A stretch of 6,954 nucleotides of DNA from an uncultured Microcaldota archaeon (GTDB taxonomy: Archaea > Micrarchaeota > Micrarchaeia > Anstonellales > Bilamarchaeaceae), in assembly GCA_903920925.1 (NCBI GenBank), contig CAIXOA010000042.1, forward strand, positions 1-6,954, given 5' to 3'. Both the position numbers and the translations under genes were made by a program. The notes beneath the pieces were generated by a model that searched no databases, was not told where the DNA came from, and saw nothing but the letters and a program-made list of their open reading frames with translations. Each line of letters begins with the position of its first letter. Position 1 is the stretch's first letter. This document shows positions 1 through 6,594 of the stretch, one piece after another.

Positions 1-3000
1 CAGGAAATGGGTGTGAGCGAGCGCGTAAGCAACGACGCGGCGAGCGCCGTGAATGCATTCACGAAGATGATTATCGGGACCGAAGGATGGGTGGAAAGCG
101 CAACCGAGTTCCAGAGGCTCATGGCGAAGTACCAAAGCATGCAGCTCGTGGGGCGCAACGGCGAGATAAGGGAGGCGCAGCAGTTCCTGGAGCTTTTCAT
201 GTCGGGGCTTTCCTCTGCATACAAAAACGTGGTAAGCGCGTATGTGAACGATTCCCCGGCAATGAGGCAGGACATGGGCTACGAGGACCTCATAGACATG
301 GGGGAAAAAATCCAGGGAATACGCAGGGATTCGGAGCAGGACCCGCAGGTGCTTGCGCAGAAGTACGGGGCCGGACTGGTGGCTGCGGTGCTGGAACTCG
401 AATCCGAGAGGAACCGGTTCCTTTTCATGGAGACCGTCTCCGCGGCGCTGAACCCGATGATGATTGTGGATTCCGGCTTCGAGCCCGAGAGCTGGTTCGC
501 GCATATTTTCGGCGAATACGGGGCGACAGAGACCGGTTCCGGCGAGACGCAATCTTTCAACGATGCGTTTGTGCAGTACATAGGGGTACTGAACCAGATA
601 AGGATATTCACGGATGCCAACGGGGTGCCGATGGAGGAAAATGCGCAGGGCGCGGCGGAAAGGAGGGTAAGGACGATAAGGATGCTGGAGAACTCCTACC
701 ACGTGGATTTGAGCGGCCTGGACGAGGCGGGCCAGAACCGGATTGCGGACAGGATAGGGCTGTTCGCAGGAATGCTGTGCGACATGGCCGCTTACAACAG
801 CACGGACGGAACGGTAAACTATGACACATTCACAAAAAACCTAAGGAATGCGGGGGCAGCGATGAGGGAGATGTTTTCGGCGCTCTCCCCTTCGCAGGAT
901 TCCACGCAGCTGCTCCGCGGGATAAGGCAGGTGGAGGCCGGGCTCGGCGGCAGGGGCGAAATAGAAAATTTGAATGCGCTCAGGCTCGGGGCGTACGGAA
1001 AGTTTGCGGATTATGTCATTGACACGCAGGTGCTGGGCACCTCGTTCTTCGGGCAGGAGGAAGGGGGGCATGAAACGCCGCGCGGCGTGATTGCCGCGGA
1101 ACTGGGAATCGCGAACCCGGCAGGGATGAGGGGGACCGAATTCCTCCTTTCCGCCTATGCGGCGATTGCGAATTCCAGGATAGGGGACCAGACATTCTTC
1201 CAGGCAAGAGAGGGCATAATGCCAAGGCTTTCAGCGGCAGGGCTCTCGGTCCAGGAGAATGGCGAGACGGTTGCAACTGTGGATTACGGCCAGCAGCTGT
1301 TCGGGAGCATGGATCTCCTCGGGCAGTATGCGCTCGTGAAGAACTGGGACAAGATTACCGGGGACATGCTCAACGGGTCGGAGGTGCAGGCGATGGACAA
1401 CGCCGCGGTGCTCGAGCTCCTCAAGGCAAGGGACCCGGCGACGTATGCGCAGTACGAGAGCCACGCGATTCCGGAAGCGAACGCCCTTAGCCGGGGAAGG
1501 GAGCTGGAGGGGGAGATGGCGGGCGCGCTTGCAAGCGGGGTCGAGGAGAGGTACGTGGGGGAGTTGGTGAACCTGGCAAGGAGGGTGTCCCCGGGCACCT
1601 CGTTCTTCCTTTTCAACAACGCGCTTCCGGCCATCGCGGAGCAGAGCGAGAACGCCGAGGATTTCCTGGGCCTCGCGAACAAGGTGGACATGGCGCTCAC
1701 CCAGCTTTCCGCAGGCAATTCACCGTTCCATCTTTACGGCATGCGGGATGTCGCAAACAGCTTCCTTTACGTGCAGGTGGAGAAGGAGATAAAGGCGGGC
1801 ACCGGCCCCAGCCAGGAGGCGCTGGACCTGGTGATAAGGGAAACGAATGCCTATCCCGGCACCATGATAAATTTCGAGAACGCGCCGAACATGGGGCCGG
1901 AAGCGACACTCGCGGACACCGGGCCCATGAAGCAGTTCAGCTATCTCAGGGAAAGCTACATAGATTGGGGATACGGAAGGGCGACACACGAGTTTGAGAA
2001 CCTTCCGATGAGGATCGGGGCGATGGATTTCCCGCCGTCCATGCAGTTCGGCGCAAGGTTCAACAGCATTGACTACCTCATCCCCGCGACGCTCGGCTTC
2101 AGCTCGATGAACGATTCGCAGGCGGCGGTGCAGGCGCTCGCGGCCGCAACGGACCCGAACGCGCTTTTCAGCCCAACGGAGATGAGCAGCTTCATGGAGA
2201 ACCAGTACGCAGCAATCGTGCAGATGTTCGAGCCCATGAGGGGGCTCACGGTGAGATACCATCCGAACGTGCATCCGGCATATTACAGGGCGCTTGACCT
2301 GGATTCGAGGCTTGCGCACATAGACCTCGGGCTTGCCCCGCTCATACCGGAGGCGGTGTGGAGCCCGCGCAGGTGGAACCTCGATTTCGGGGGCACCTAC
2401 CAGGGCCTGGGGACTGCGGACATGGGGGCGGGCGCGCTCAGGACAGAAGTGGAAGGCCCGACCGCGGGAGGCGCGTTCGCGGTGAGGGAGTCGCATGCGG
2501 GAGGGGCGGGCGAGACGACCGCGGCCGGGGAGATAAATGCGCCGCGCGTGCAGGCGACTGCGGCGGAGCAGGCCGTGTGGACCGAGGCAGAGACGGATTC
2601 CAATACGATTCTTAGGCTGAACGCAATGGGCGAGGACAGCGACTATGCGGTGCTGTTCGACGGCGCGGTTAGGTCGGGCGACACCGGCGATGCTTATGTT
2701 ATAAGGTCCTACAATTACCTGAGGGTGGGCGGGCACTGGGTCAGGCTCGGCTTCTATGACATAGAGGGCGACAGGGAAACGCTGGACAGGTTCGCGCAGA
2801 GCCTCTCTGGAATCGGCCCCATATTGATGGGCGGGTGGAAGTACAGCGAGACCGCCGGGATGGGTGTGATAAACGTCGCATCCGATGTAACAAGCATGGA
2901 AAGCTTCGCAGGCCTTAGCTTTGCGTTCAGGAAAGATGACTTAAATAATACCCTGAGGTCGCTGCTGGGTTCCGGGACAGTCACGGAACTGCAGGGAAAT

Positions 3001-4485
3001 ACGCTGATAAGCGGGGGCTTCGGTTTCCTTTTCGCGCCCGGCTTCGCACTGGGCGTAATCGGGAGGGGCGCGGTTCTTGCCCAGGGCGCGAACGGATACG
3101 GGGCGGAAATATTCGTGGATTACAACAAGAACAACCTGAGGCTGGACGGCACCGCGGGCCTTGACTTCAACCCCGTTACGTACGTCGTGAACAACAATGG
3201 CCAGCTGAGCGTTAGGTCCTATGAGGGAACATACCTCAGCGGCTCCATGAACGCCAGGTACATCGTATCCGAGGCGGAAAGGTTCGACGCGATGATAAGG
3301 GTATACATCCAGGTCGGGGAACTCGCGGAAGGCCAGGGGACAAGGGGCGGAGGGCTTGAGCTGGGCGGCAGGTACACCGGCGAGGACATATCCGTAGGCG
3401 TATCGGCGAGCTATGCCCAGGCCGCGGGCGCCCAGGGAACCGAGCGTACTGGAGGCGGCGCCGCGGTGGTCTCTTTCAAGGTGGATGACAGGGACTGGGA
3501 AATAAATGTGGGCGGGCAGTATTCCACCGACACGCTGATTGACGGCCGGAGGGTGCTCTACAACGAGGGGCCTGTGGTGGAAAGGCTGCTGGAGAGCTGG
3601 CAGGATTACCAGAACGCGGAGGATGCGGACGCGAGGGGGCGCGCGCTCTTCAACACCGGGCAGGCACTCAGGACGCTGGCGATAATCCGCTCCATGAGCG
3701 GAGGGGGGCTGGAAAGCCTCAGGGAGGCGTCGGACCTTCTCTTCGCCGCAAGCGTGATGACCGAGGGCGCGGAATGGGGCCTCACTGTGAGCGGGGTTGC
3801 AAGCAGGGGCGCGTTCGGCATGCGGGGGGAAGGTGAATACGGAGGAGGAGCGGGCGGCCGCTTCACTTATAGGTGGGGCGAGCAGGGCGGGGCGCTCACG
3901 TTTGACAGGAACAACGTGACCATCTCAGGAAACCTCGGCACTTCCCCAACTGGCTCTTACATAGGGGATGTGAGCTTATACGGCGCAGGACAGAGCTTCT
4001 GGGCCGGAGGCACATTCTCAAAGAGCGTCTGGGAAGAATACGGCGTGAAGGGGATGATTGGCTGGGAAACCAGCGGAGTGGACATTGGTCTCCAGGGAAG
4101 CGGCCTGTGGGGCGGCACTCAAGGCGTAAATTATGTGTGGAACGCCGGAACTTATGTGGGGGGAAGGAGTTCCACCGGTACGGACTGGCGCGTCGCGGCG
4201 AACGTGGGCGCGTTTAATGTTGAACAGCAGCTCGCCAACCAGACGCAGGAGTCGTTCACCGCATACACGGTCGGCGGGATGGTTGAGGTGGCGCGGCCCA
4301 CCTGGTCCCTGCTTTTGGGCACATCTGTAATACCATATGGGGACGTAACCGGATTCGCGCTGAATGCGGAGTTCTCGTTGCGGGACATGAACAGGGTGCT
4401 GGATGCGATGGGCGTGCGCGCCGAGGCGAGGGTGATGGGAGACGACTATTACGTGACCTTCACCGGAGTGTTCAGGAATTTCTGA
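1..4485 (+). CDS. Very large putative surface/envelope protein with helical N-terminal half and beta-barrel-like C-terminal half (5' partial)
   Basis: I do not recognise this family. The frame is open from base 1; the first ATG is at 7, but the two codons before it are also open and no well-spaced ribosome site precedes it, so the gene probably starts upstream. Residues below are counted from that Met. Residues 1-780 are mostly amphipathic helices without transmembrane segments. Residues 800-865 are a Gly/Ala/Thr/Glu-rich linker. Residues 870-1492 are rich in Gly, Tyr, Phe and Trp with alternating polar/apolar strands (for example 1092-1104, 1163-1173, 1283-1290, 1374-1385, 1480-1490). A helical insertion lies at 1188-1253. 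The chain ends in Phe1492. There is one cysteine (258) and about 20 lysines by hand count. Sequons for N-glycosylation occur (e.g. Asn264, Asn456, Asn1303, Asn1411). I infer an exported surface or envelope protein; any signal peptide would be outside the window. An S-layer, adhesin or non-barrel beta-solenoid protein are alternatives. The coding status is near certain; the role is inferred. Confidence 0.9.
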   Translation, partial: QEMGVSERVSNDAASAVNAFTKMIIGTEGWVESATEFQRLMAKYQSMQLVGRNGEIREAQQFLELFMSGLSSAYKNVVSAYVNDSPAMRQDMGYEDLIDMGEKIQGIRRDSEQDPQVLAQKYGAGLVAAVLELESERNRFLFMETVSAALNPMMIVDSGFEPESWFAHIFGEYGATETGSGETQSFNDAFVQYIGVLNQIRIFTDANGVPMEENAQGAAERRVRTIRMLENSYHVDLSGLDEAGQNRIADRIGLFAGMLCDMAAYNSTDGTVNYDTFTKNLRNAGAAMREMFSALSPSQDSTQLLRGIRQVEAGLGGRGEIENLNALRLGAYGKFADYVIDTQVLGTSFFGQEEGGHETPRGVIAAELGIANPAGMRGTEFLLSAYAAIANSRIGDQTFFQAREGIMPRLSAAGLSVQENGETVATVDYGQQLFGSMDLLGQYALVKNWDKITGDMLNGSEVQAMDNAAVLELLKARDPATYAQYESHAIPEANALSRGRELEGEMAGALASGVEERYVGELVNLARRVSPGTSFFLFNNALPAIAEQSENAEDFLGLANKVDMALTQLSAGNSPFHLYGMRDVANSFLYVQVEKEIKAGTGPSQEALDLVIRETNAYPGTMINFENAPNMGPEATLADTGPMKQFSYLRESYIDWGYGRATHEFENLPMRIGAMDFPPSMQFGARFNSIDYLIPATLGFSSMNDSQAAVQALAAATDPNALFSPTEMSSFMENQYAAIVQMFEPMRGLTVRYHPNVHPAYYRALDLDSRLAHIDLGLAPLIPEAVWSPRRWNLDFGGTYQGLGTADMGAGALRTEVEGPTAGGAFAVRESHAGGAGETTAAGEINAPRVQATAAEQAVWTEAETDSNTILRLNAMGEDSDYAVLFDGAVRSGDTGDAYVIRSYNYLRVGGHWVRLGFYDIEGDRETLDRFAQSLSGIGPILMGGWKYSETAGMGVINVASDVTSMESFAGLSFAFRKDDLNNTLRSLLGSGTVTELQGNTLISGGFGFLFAPGFALGVIGRGAVLAQGANGYGAEIFVDYNKNNLRLDGTAGLDFNPVTYVVNNNGQLSVRSYEGTYLSGSMNARYIVSEAERFDAMIRVYIQVGELAEGQGTRGGGLELGGRYTGEDISVGVSASYAQAAGAQGTERTGGGAAVVSFKVDDRDWEINVGGQYSTDTLIDGRRVLYNEGPVVERLLESWQDYQNAEDADARGRALFNTGQALRTLAIIRSMSGGGLESLREASDLLFAASVMTEGAEWGLTVSGVASRGAFGMRGEGEYGGGAGGRFTYRWGEQGGALTFDRNNVTISGNLGTSPTGSYIGDVSLYGAGQSFWAGGTFSKSVWEEYGVKGMIGWETSGVDIGLQGSGLWGGTQGVNYVWNAGTYVGGRSSTGTDWRVAANVGAFNVEQQLANQTQESFTAYTVGGMVEVARPTWSLLLGTSVIPYGDVTGFALNAEFSLRDMNRVLDAMGVRAEARVMGDDYYVTFTGVFRNF
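1035..1608 (+). repeat. Pair of identical 16-base direct repeats in the large gene
   Basis: GGGCACCTCGTTCTTC occurs at 1035-1050 and again at 1593-1608, in the same reading phase, encoding Gly-Thr-Ser-Phe-Phe both times (residues 344-348 and 530-534). The flanking DNA is not repeated. It may be a conserved peptide motif within degenerate helical repeats, or coincidence aided by codon bias. The span given runs from the first copy to the second; the intervening sequence is not part of the repeat. Confidence 0.5.
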
Positions 4486-4510
4486 GCGCCTGGGCCGCAG
4501 ATGCCGCTAC

Positions 4511-4519
4511 CTTTATATT
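4511..4519 (+). promoter_or_regulatory. Archaeal TATA-like box for the argF-trx-membrane protein unit
   Basis: The sequence CTTTATATT lies in the 64-base gap after the large gene, in an A/T-rich island within GC-rich DNA. Its centre is about 35 bases before the argF ATG. Archaeal transcription usually begins about 25 bases downstream of the box, which would place the start near 4538-4542 and leave a leader of only about 10 bases. No clear BRE was resolved. This is a pattern-based prediction. Confidence 0.6.
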
Positions 4520-4549
4520 TCTATTTTACAAATTCAACCGGGGATTTAC

Positions 4550-5467
4550 ATGAATCTGAAAGGCAGGCATTTCCTTACCCTGTTGGACTATAGGAGAGAT
4601 GAAATAGAATATTTGCTGGACCTGGCGATTAAGATGAAGAAGGGCCAGGTGAGGAAGAGCCTCAAAAATAAATCCTTGGCGATGCTTTTCCAGAAGGCTT
4701 CCACCCGGACGCGCGTTTCCTTTGAGGTCGGGATGACGCAACTGGACGGGCATGCGCTATTCATGGACATGAGCACTACGCAATTGGGAAGGGGAGAGAC
4801 GGTCGGGGACACGGCGCAGACCCTTTCCCGCTATGTGGACGGGATAATGGCGAGGCTTTACAAGCACTCGGATGCGGAGGAACTGGCTAAATATGCGAAG
4901 GTGCCGGTGATAAATGCGCTTACGGACCTTTACCATCCCTGCCAGACCATGGCGGACATGATGACGGTCATCGAGAAAAAGGGGCGCATAAAGGGATTGA
5001 AGGTCGTCTTCTACGGAGATTGCGGCTTCAACATGTTCAACTGCACCGCAATTGGATTTTCGAAATTGGGCGCGGATGTTGTGGCGTGCTGCCCGAACCT
5101 CCCTTCCTATTCGCTTAACGAAGCCGTGATGGCGAAGGCGAGGAAGGAGGCGATTGGGAAGATTTCCGTGGAGCACGACCCGCTGAAGGCGGCAAAAGAT
5201 GCGGACGTTATCGTGACGGACGTGTGGGTGAGCATGGGGCAGGACGCGGAGAAGGCGAAGAGGCTCCAGGAGCTCAAGGATTACCAGGTGAATGCGAAGG
5301 TAATGGCGCAGGCGAAGAAGGACGCGATTTTCATGCACTGCCTGCCCGCGCACCGCGGCGAGGAAGTGGCGGCGGACGTGATTGACGGAACGCAGAGCGT
5401 CGTTTTCGACGAGGCGGAGAACAGATTGCATGCGCAGAAGGCCATATTGGCGGAACTGATGGGATGA
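4550..5467 (+). CDS. argF: Ornithine carbamoyltransferase
   Basis: This cytosolic enzyme transfers the carbamoyl group of carbamoyl phosphate to ornithine, giving citrulline, in arginine synthesis (or the reverse in arginine breakdown). Its 305 residues match the normal family length. The carbamoyl-phosphate loop STRTR is at 51-55, HPCQ at 129-132, the ornithine-specific D-x-W-x-SMG loop at 224-230, and the HCLPAHRG catalytic segment at 263-270. The C-terminal RLHAQKAIL segment (292-300) is also typical. The SMG loop separates it from aspartate carbamoyltransferase. The hinge usually written GDGNN reads GDCGFN (156-161), an apparent one-residue insertion; Asn161 probably replaces the usual ornithine-contacting Asn. 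The ATG at 4550 is preceded by GGGG at 4540-4543 and by the TATA-like box. No other arginine gene is visible, so the direction of use is unknown. Thioredoxin follows after 10 bases, suggesting co-transcription. Confidence 0.96.
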   Translation: MNLKGRHFLTLLDYRRDEIEYLLDLAIKMKKGQVRKSLKNKSLAMLFQKASTRTRVSFEVGMTQLDGHALFMDMSTTQLGRGETVGDTAQTLSRYVDGIMARLYKHSDAEELAKYAKVPVINALTDLYHPCQTMADMMTVIEKKGRIKGLKVVFYGDCGFNMFNCTAIGFSKLGADVVACCPNLPSYSLNEAVMAKARKEAIGKISVEHDPLKAAKDADVIVTDVWVSMGQDAEKAKRLQELKDYQVNAKVMAQAKKDAIFMHCLPAHRGEEVAADVIDGTQSVVFDEAENRLHAQKAILAELMG

Positions 5468-5473
5468 GGGGAT
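5466..5473 (+). promoter_or_regulatory. Ribosome binding site for thioredoxin, overlapping the argF stop
   Basis: GAGGGGAT overlaps the last two bases of the argF stop codon and sits four bases before the thioredoxin ATG, with its purine core about six bases away. It differs at one base from GAGGTGAT, the ideal complement of the usual archaeal 16S rRNA 3' end. It supports the ATG at 5478 as the start and close translational coupling to argF. Confidence 0.65.
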
Positions 5474-5477
5474 TGCC

Positions 5478-5789
5478 ATGGCGGTAAGGGAACTGGATTC
5501 AAAAATATTCGACAAGGAAACCGCGAAGGGGACCACGCTCGTGGATTTCTGGGCCACATGGTGCGGGCCTTGCAAGATGCTCGCGCCGGTGATTGAGGAG
5601 ATAAGCGATAGCAACAAGGCGGTGAAATTCGGGAAGGTTGACATAAACGCCGAGCGGGAGATTGCCGGAAGGTTCGGGGTAATGAGCATCCCCACGCTGA
5701 TACTTTTCAAGAACGGGGAAGAGGTGGACAGGCTCATAGGCGCCTATCCTCGGGAAATTATAGAGAAGTGGATTAAGGAAAAGGGATAA
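5478..5789 (+). CDS. trxA: Thioredoxin
   Basis: This is a small cytosolic disulfide reductase that passes electrons from a thioredoxin reductase to protein disulfides. At 103 residues it has classic single-domain thioredoxin length and no signal peptide. The active site WCGPC is at 28-32, with redox cysteines 29 and 32. The buried aspartate (Asp23) lies in VDFWA at 22-26. The cis-proline is Pro72 in the SIPT segment, and the KNG turn (78-80) before the last strand is present. All key residues are intact. It starts 10 bases after argF with its ribosome site overlapping the argF stop, so the two are almost certainly co-transcribed; whether they work together is not shown by the sequence. A thioredoxin-like glutaredoxin is less likely because of the exact WCGPC motif and overall pattern. 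No reductase gene is in the window. Confidence 0.95.
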   Translation: MAVRELDSKIFDKETAKGTTLVDFWATWCGPCKMLAPVIEEISDSNKAVKFGKVDINAEREIAGRFGVMSIPTLILFKNGEEVDRLIGAYPREIIEKWIKEKG

Positions 5790-5807
5790 GGTTAAAAGAT
5801 TTGAGAA

Positions 5808-5816
5808 GGAGAGGAG
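5808..5816 (+). promoter_or_regulatory. Purine-rich ribosome binding site for the membrane protein gene
   Basis: GGAGAGGAG lies within a purine-rich run just upstream of the ATG at 5820. The first GGAG ends eight bases before the start and the last AGGAG ends three bases before it, so the first is the better-placed Shine-Dalgarno candidate. It supports this ATG as the start. No convincing TATA box lies in the 30-base gap after thioredoxin, which fits read-through from the argF promoter. Confidence 0.6.
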
Positions 5817-5819
5817 AAT

Positions 5820-6539
5820 ATGCGTTCATTTGACTATAGCGTGGAATTCTTCAGGGAGAGGCACAAGCTGGTGCTTCTTTTCTCCATACCATTCTTTTTT
5901 GCGCTCCTCATACCGATGCTGGTTTCCGCGCCGACCTTCATCTCGCTCGGCGGGGTTTTCCTGCGCACGGGAAGCATCCCCGAGCTGGATTACTTCCAGA
6001 TGGGGATTACCATAATAGCATACCTGGTTTCACTGTTCATAATTGCGGATTCCATCGTGAACCTGAACCTCCTGATAAAATCGAAGAAGACCATGACGAA
6101 GGTCGGGGGCGAGGTGATGAGGGCGATGGGGACGTATGCGGTGACCATATTCCTCATATATACGCTTTCCGTATTGCTGATGCTCGTGCTCCAATTGCTC
6201 ACTTTTGATTTTGCATACAGGGGCATACTGCTGCCGATTGCCTCAATGGTCCTTGGGATTGTGCTGTTCTTCGTGCCTCCGGCGGTCGTGATTGACGGGA
6301 TGAAGCCATGGCATGCGATAAGCGCCTCCGCGGTGCTCGCGGTGAAGAAACTGCCGCACGTGCTGTTCTGGGCGATTTTGGGCGCAGTGGCGATTACGGT
6401 TGCGGAATTTGTGTTCCTTTACCTTCCCTACCCGTTCGGGGTGTATCTCACGATGCTGTTCAATTCCGTCGTGATAATACCGTTCCTGCTGATATACCAG
6501 ACTTTCATATACATGAAGAAATACCCACTCGCGCACTGA
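5820..6539 (+). CDS. Six-helix integral membrane protein of unknown function
   Basis: The 239-residue product has six strongly hydrophobic stretches, at about 16-36, 61-87, 104-128, 135-157, 181-203 and 208-231, and no large soluble domain, so it is an integral membrane protein of the cell membrane. The short N-terminus carries several charged residues (Arg12, Glu13, Arg14, Lys16) before helix 1. The loop around FVPPAVVIDG (151-160), followed by an amphipathic Ala/Ser helix and a Lys pair (176-177), resembles the pattern seen in the GPDPase-type membrane domain and related DUF six-helix families. That is a pattern memory, not a search result. There is no transporter signature, ATPase motif or catalytic residue set. 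It sits 30 bases downstream of thioredoxin, on the same strand, with a good ribosome site and no obvious promoter of its own, so it probably belongs to the same transcript. The substrate and role are unknown. Confidence 0.85.
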   Translation: MRSFDYSVEFFRERHKLVLLFSIPFFFALLIPMLVSAPTFISLGGVFLRTGSIPELDYFQMGITIIAYLVSLFIIADSIVNLNLLIKSKKTMTKVGGEVMRAMGTYAVTIFLIYTLSVLLMLVLQLLTFDFAYRGILLPIASMVLGIVLFFVPPAVVIDGMKPWHAISASAVLAVKKLPHVLFWAILGAVAITVAEFVFLYLPYPFGVYLTMLFNSVVIIPFLLIYQTFIYMKKYPLAH

Positions 6540-6557
6540 CGGGAGTGCATAAACGAA

Positions 6558-6565
6558 TTTAAACC
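6558..6565 (+). promoter_or_regulatory. Archaeal TATA-like box for the terminal partial gene
   Basis: TTTAAACC, preceded by ACGAA, lies in the A/T-rich gap between the membrane protein stop and the next ATG. Its centre is about 34 bases before the ATG at 6595, the same geometry as the argF promoter. Transcription would start near 6586, giving a leader of about nine bases containing GGGG at 6586-6589. This marks the start of a new transcription unit. Confidence 0.5.
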
Positions 6566-6594
6566 TTTAGACACATAAGTAGAATGGGGTAATT

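Noticed and set aside
87..824. A 245-codon + strand frame overlapping the start of the large gene
   Set aside because: Its product is dominated by Gly, Arg and Ala as expected for an out-of-frame reading of GC-rich DNA, and the long frame covers it completely.
1483..1492. Strict bacterial outer-membrane beta-signal at the C-terminus of the large protein (coordinates are residues)
   Set aside because: The chain ends in Phe and has a nearby Gly and aromatic residues, but position -2 is Arg rather than aromatic, so only a loose resemblance is claimed.
1720..2736. A 338-codon open frame on the minus strand inside the large gene
   Set aside because: It is fully antisense to the continuous + strand frame, is rich in Arg, His and Pro in the way expected from the complement of GC-rich codons, and shows no motif or promoter.
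4486..4549. Possible terminator or small RNA between the large gene and argF
   Set aside because: The 64 bases show a TATA-like box and short leader only. The T-rich part is better explained by the promoter, and no stable hairpin was seen.
4757..5737. A 326-codon minus-strand frame opposite argF and thioredoxin
   Set aside because: It is antisense to two confidently identified conserved genes and its His/Arg/Val-rich product has no recognisable motif.
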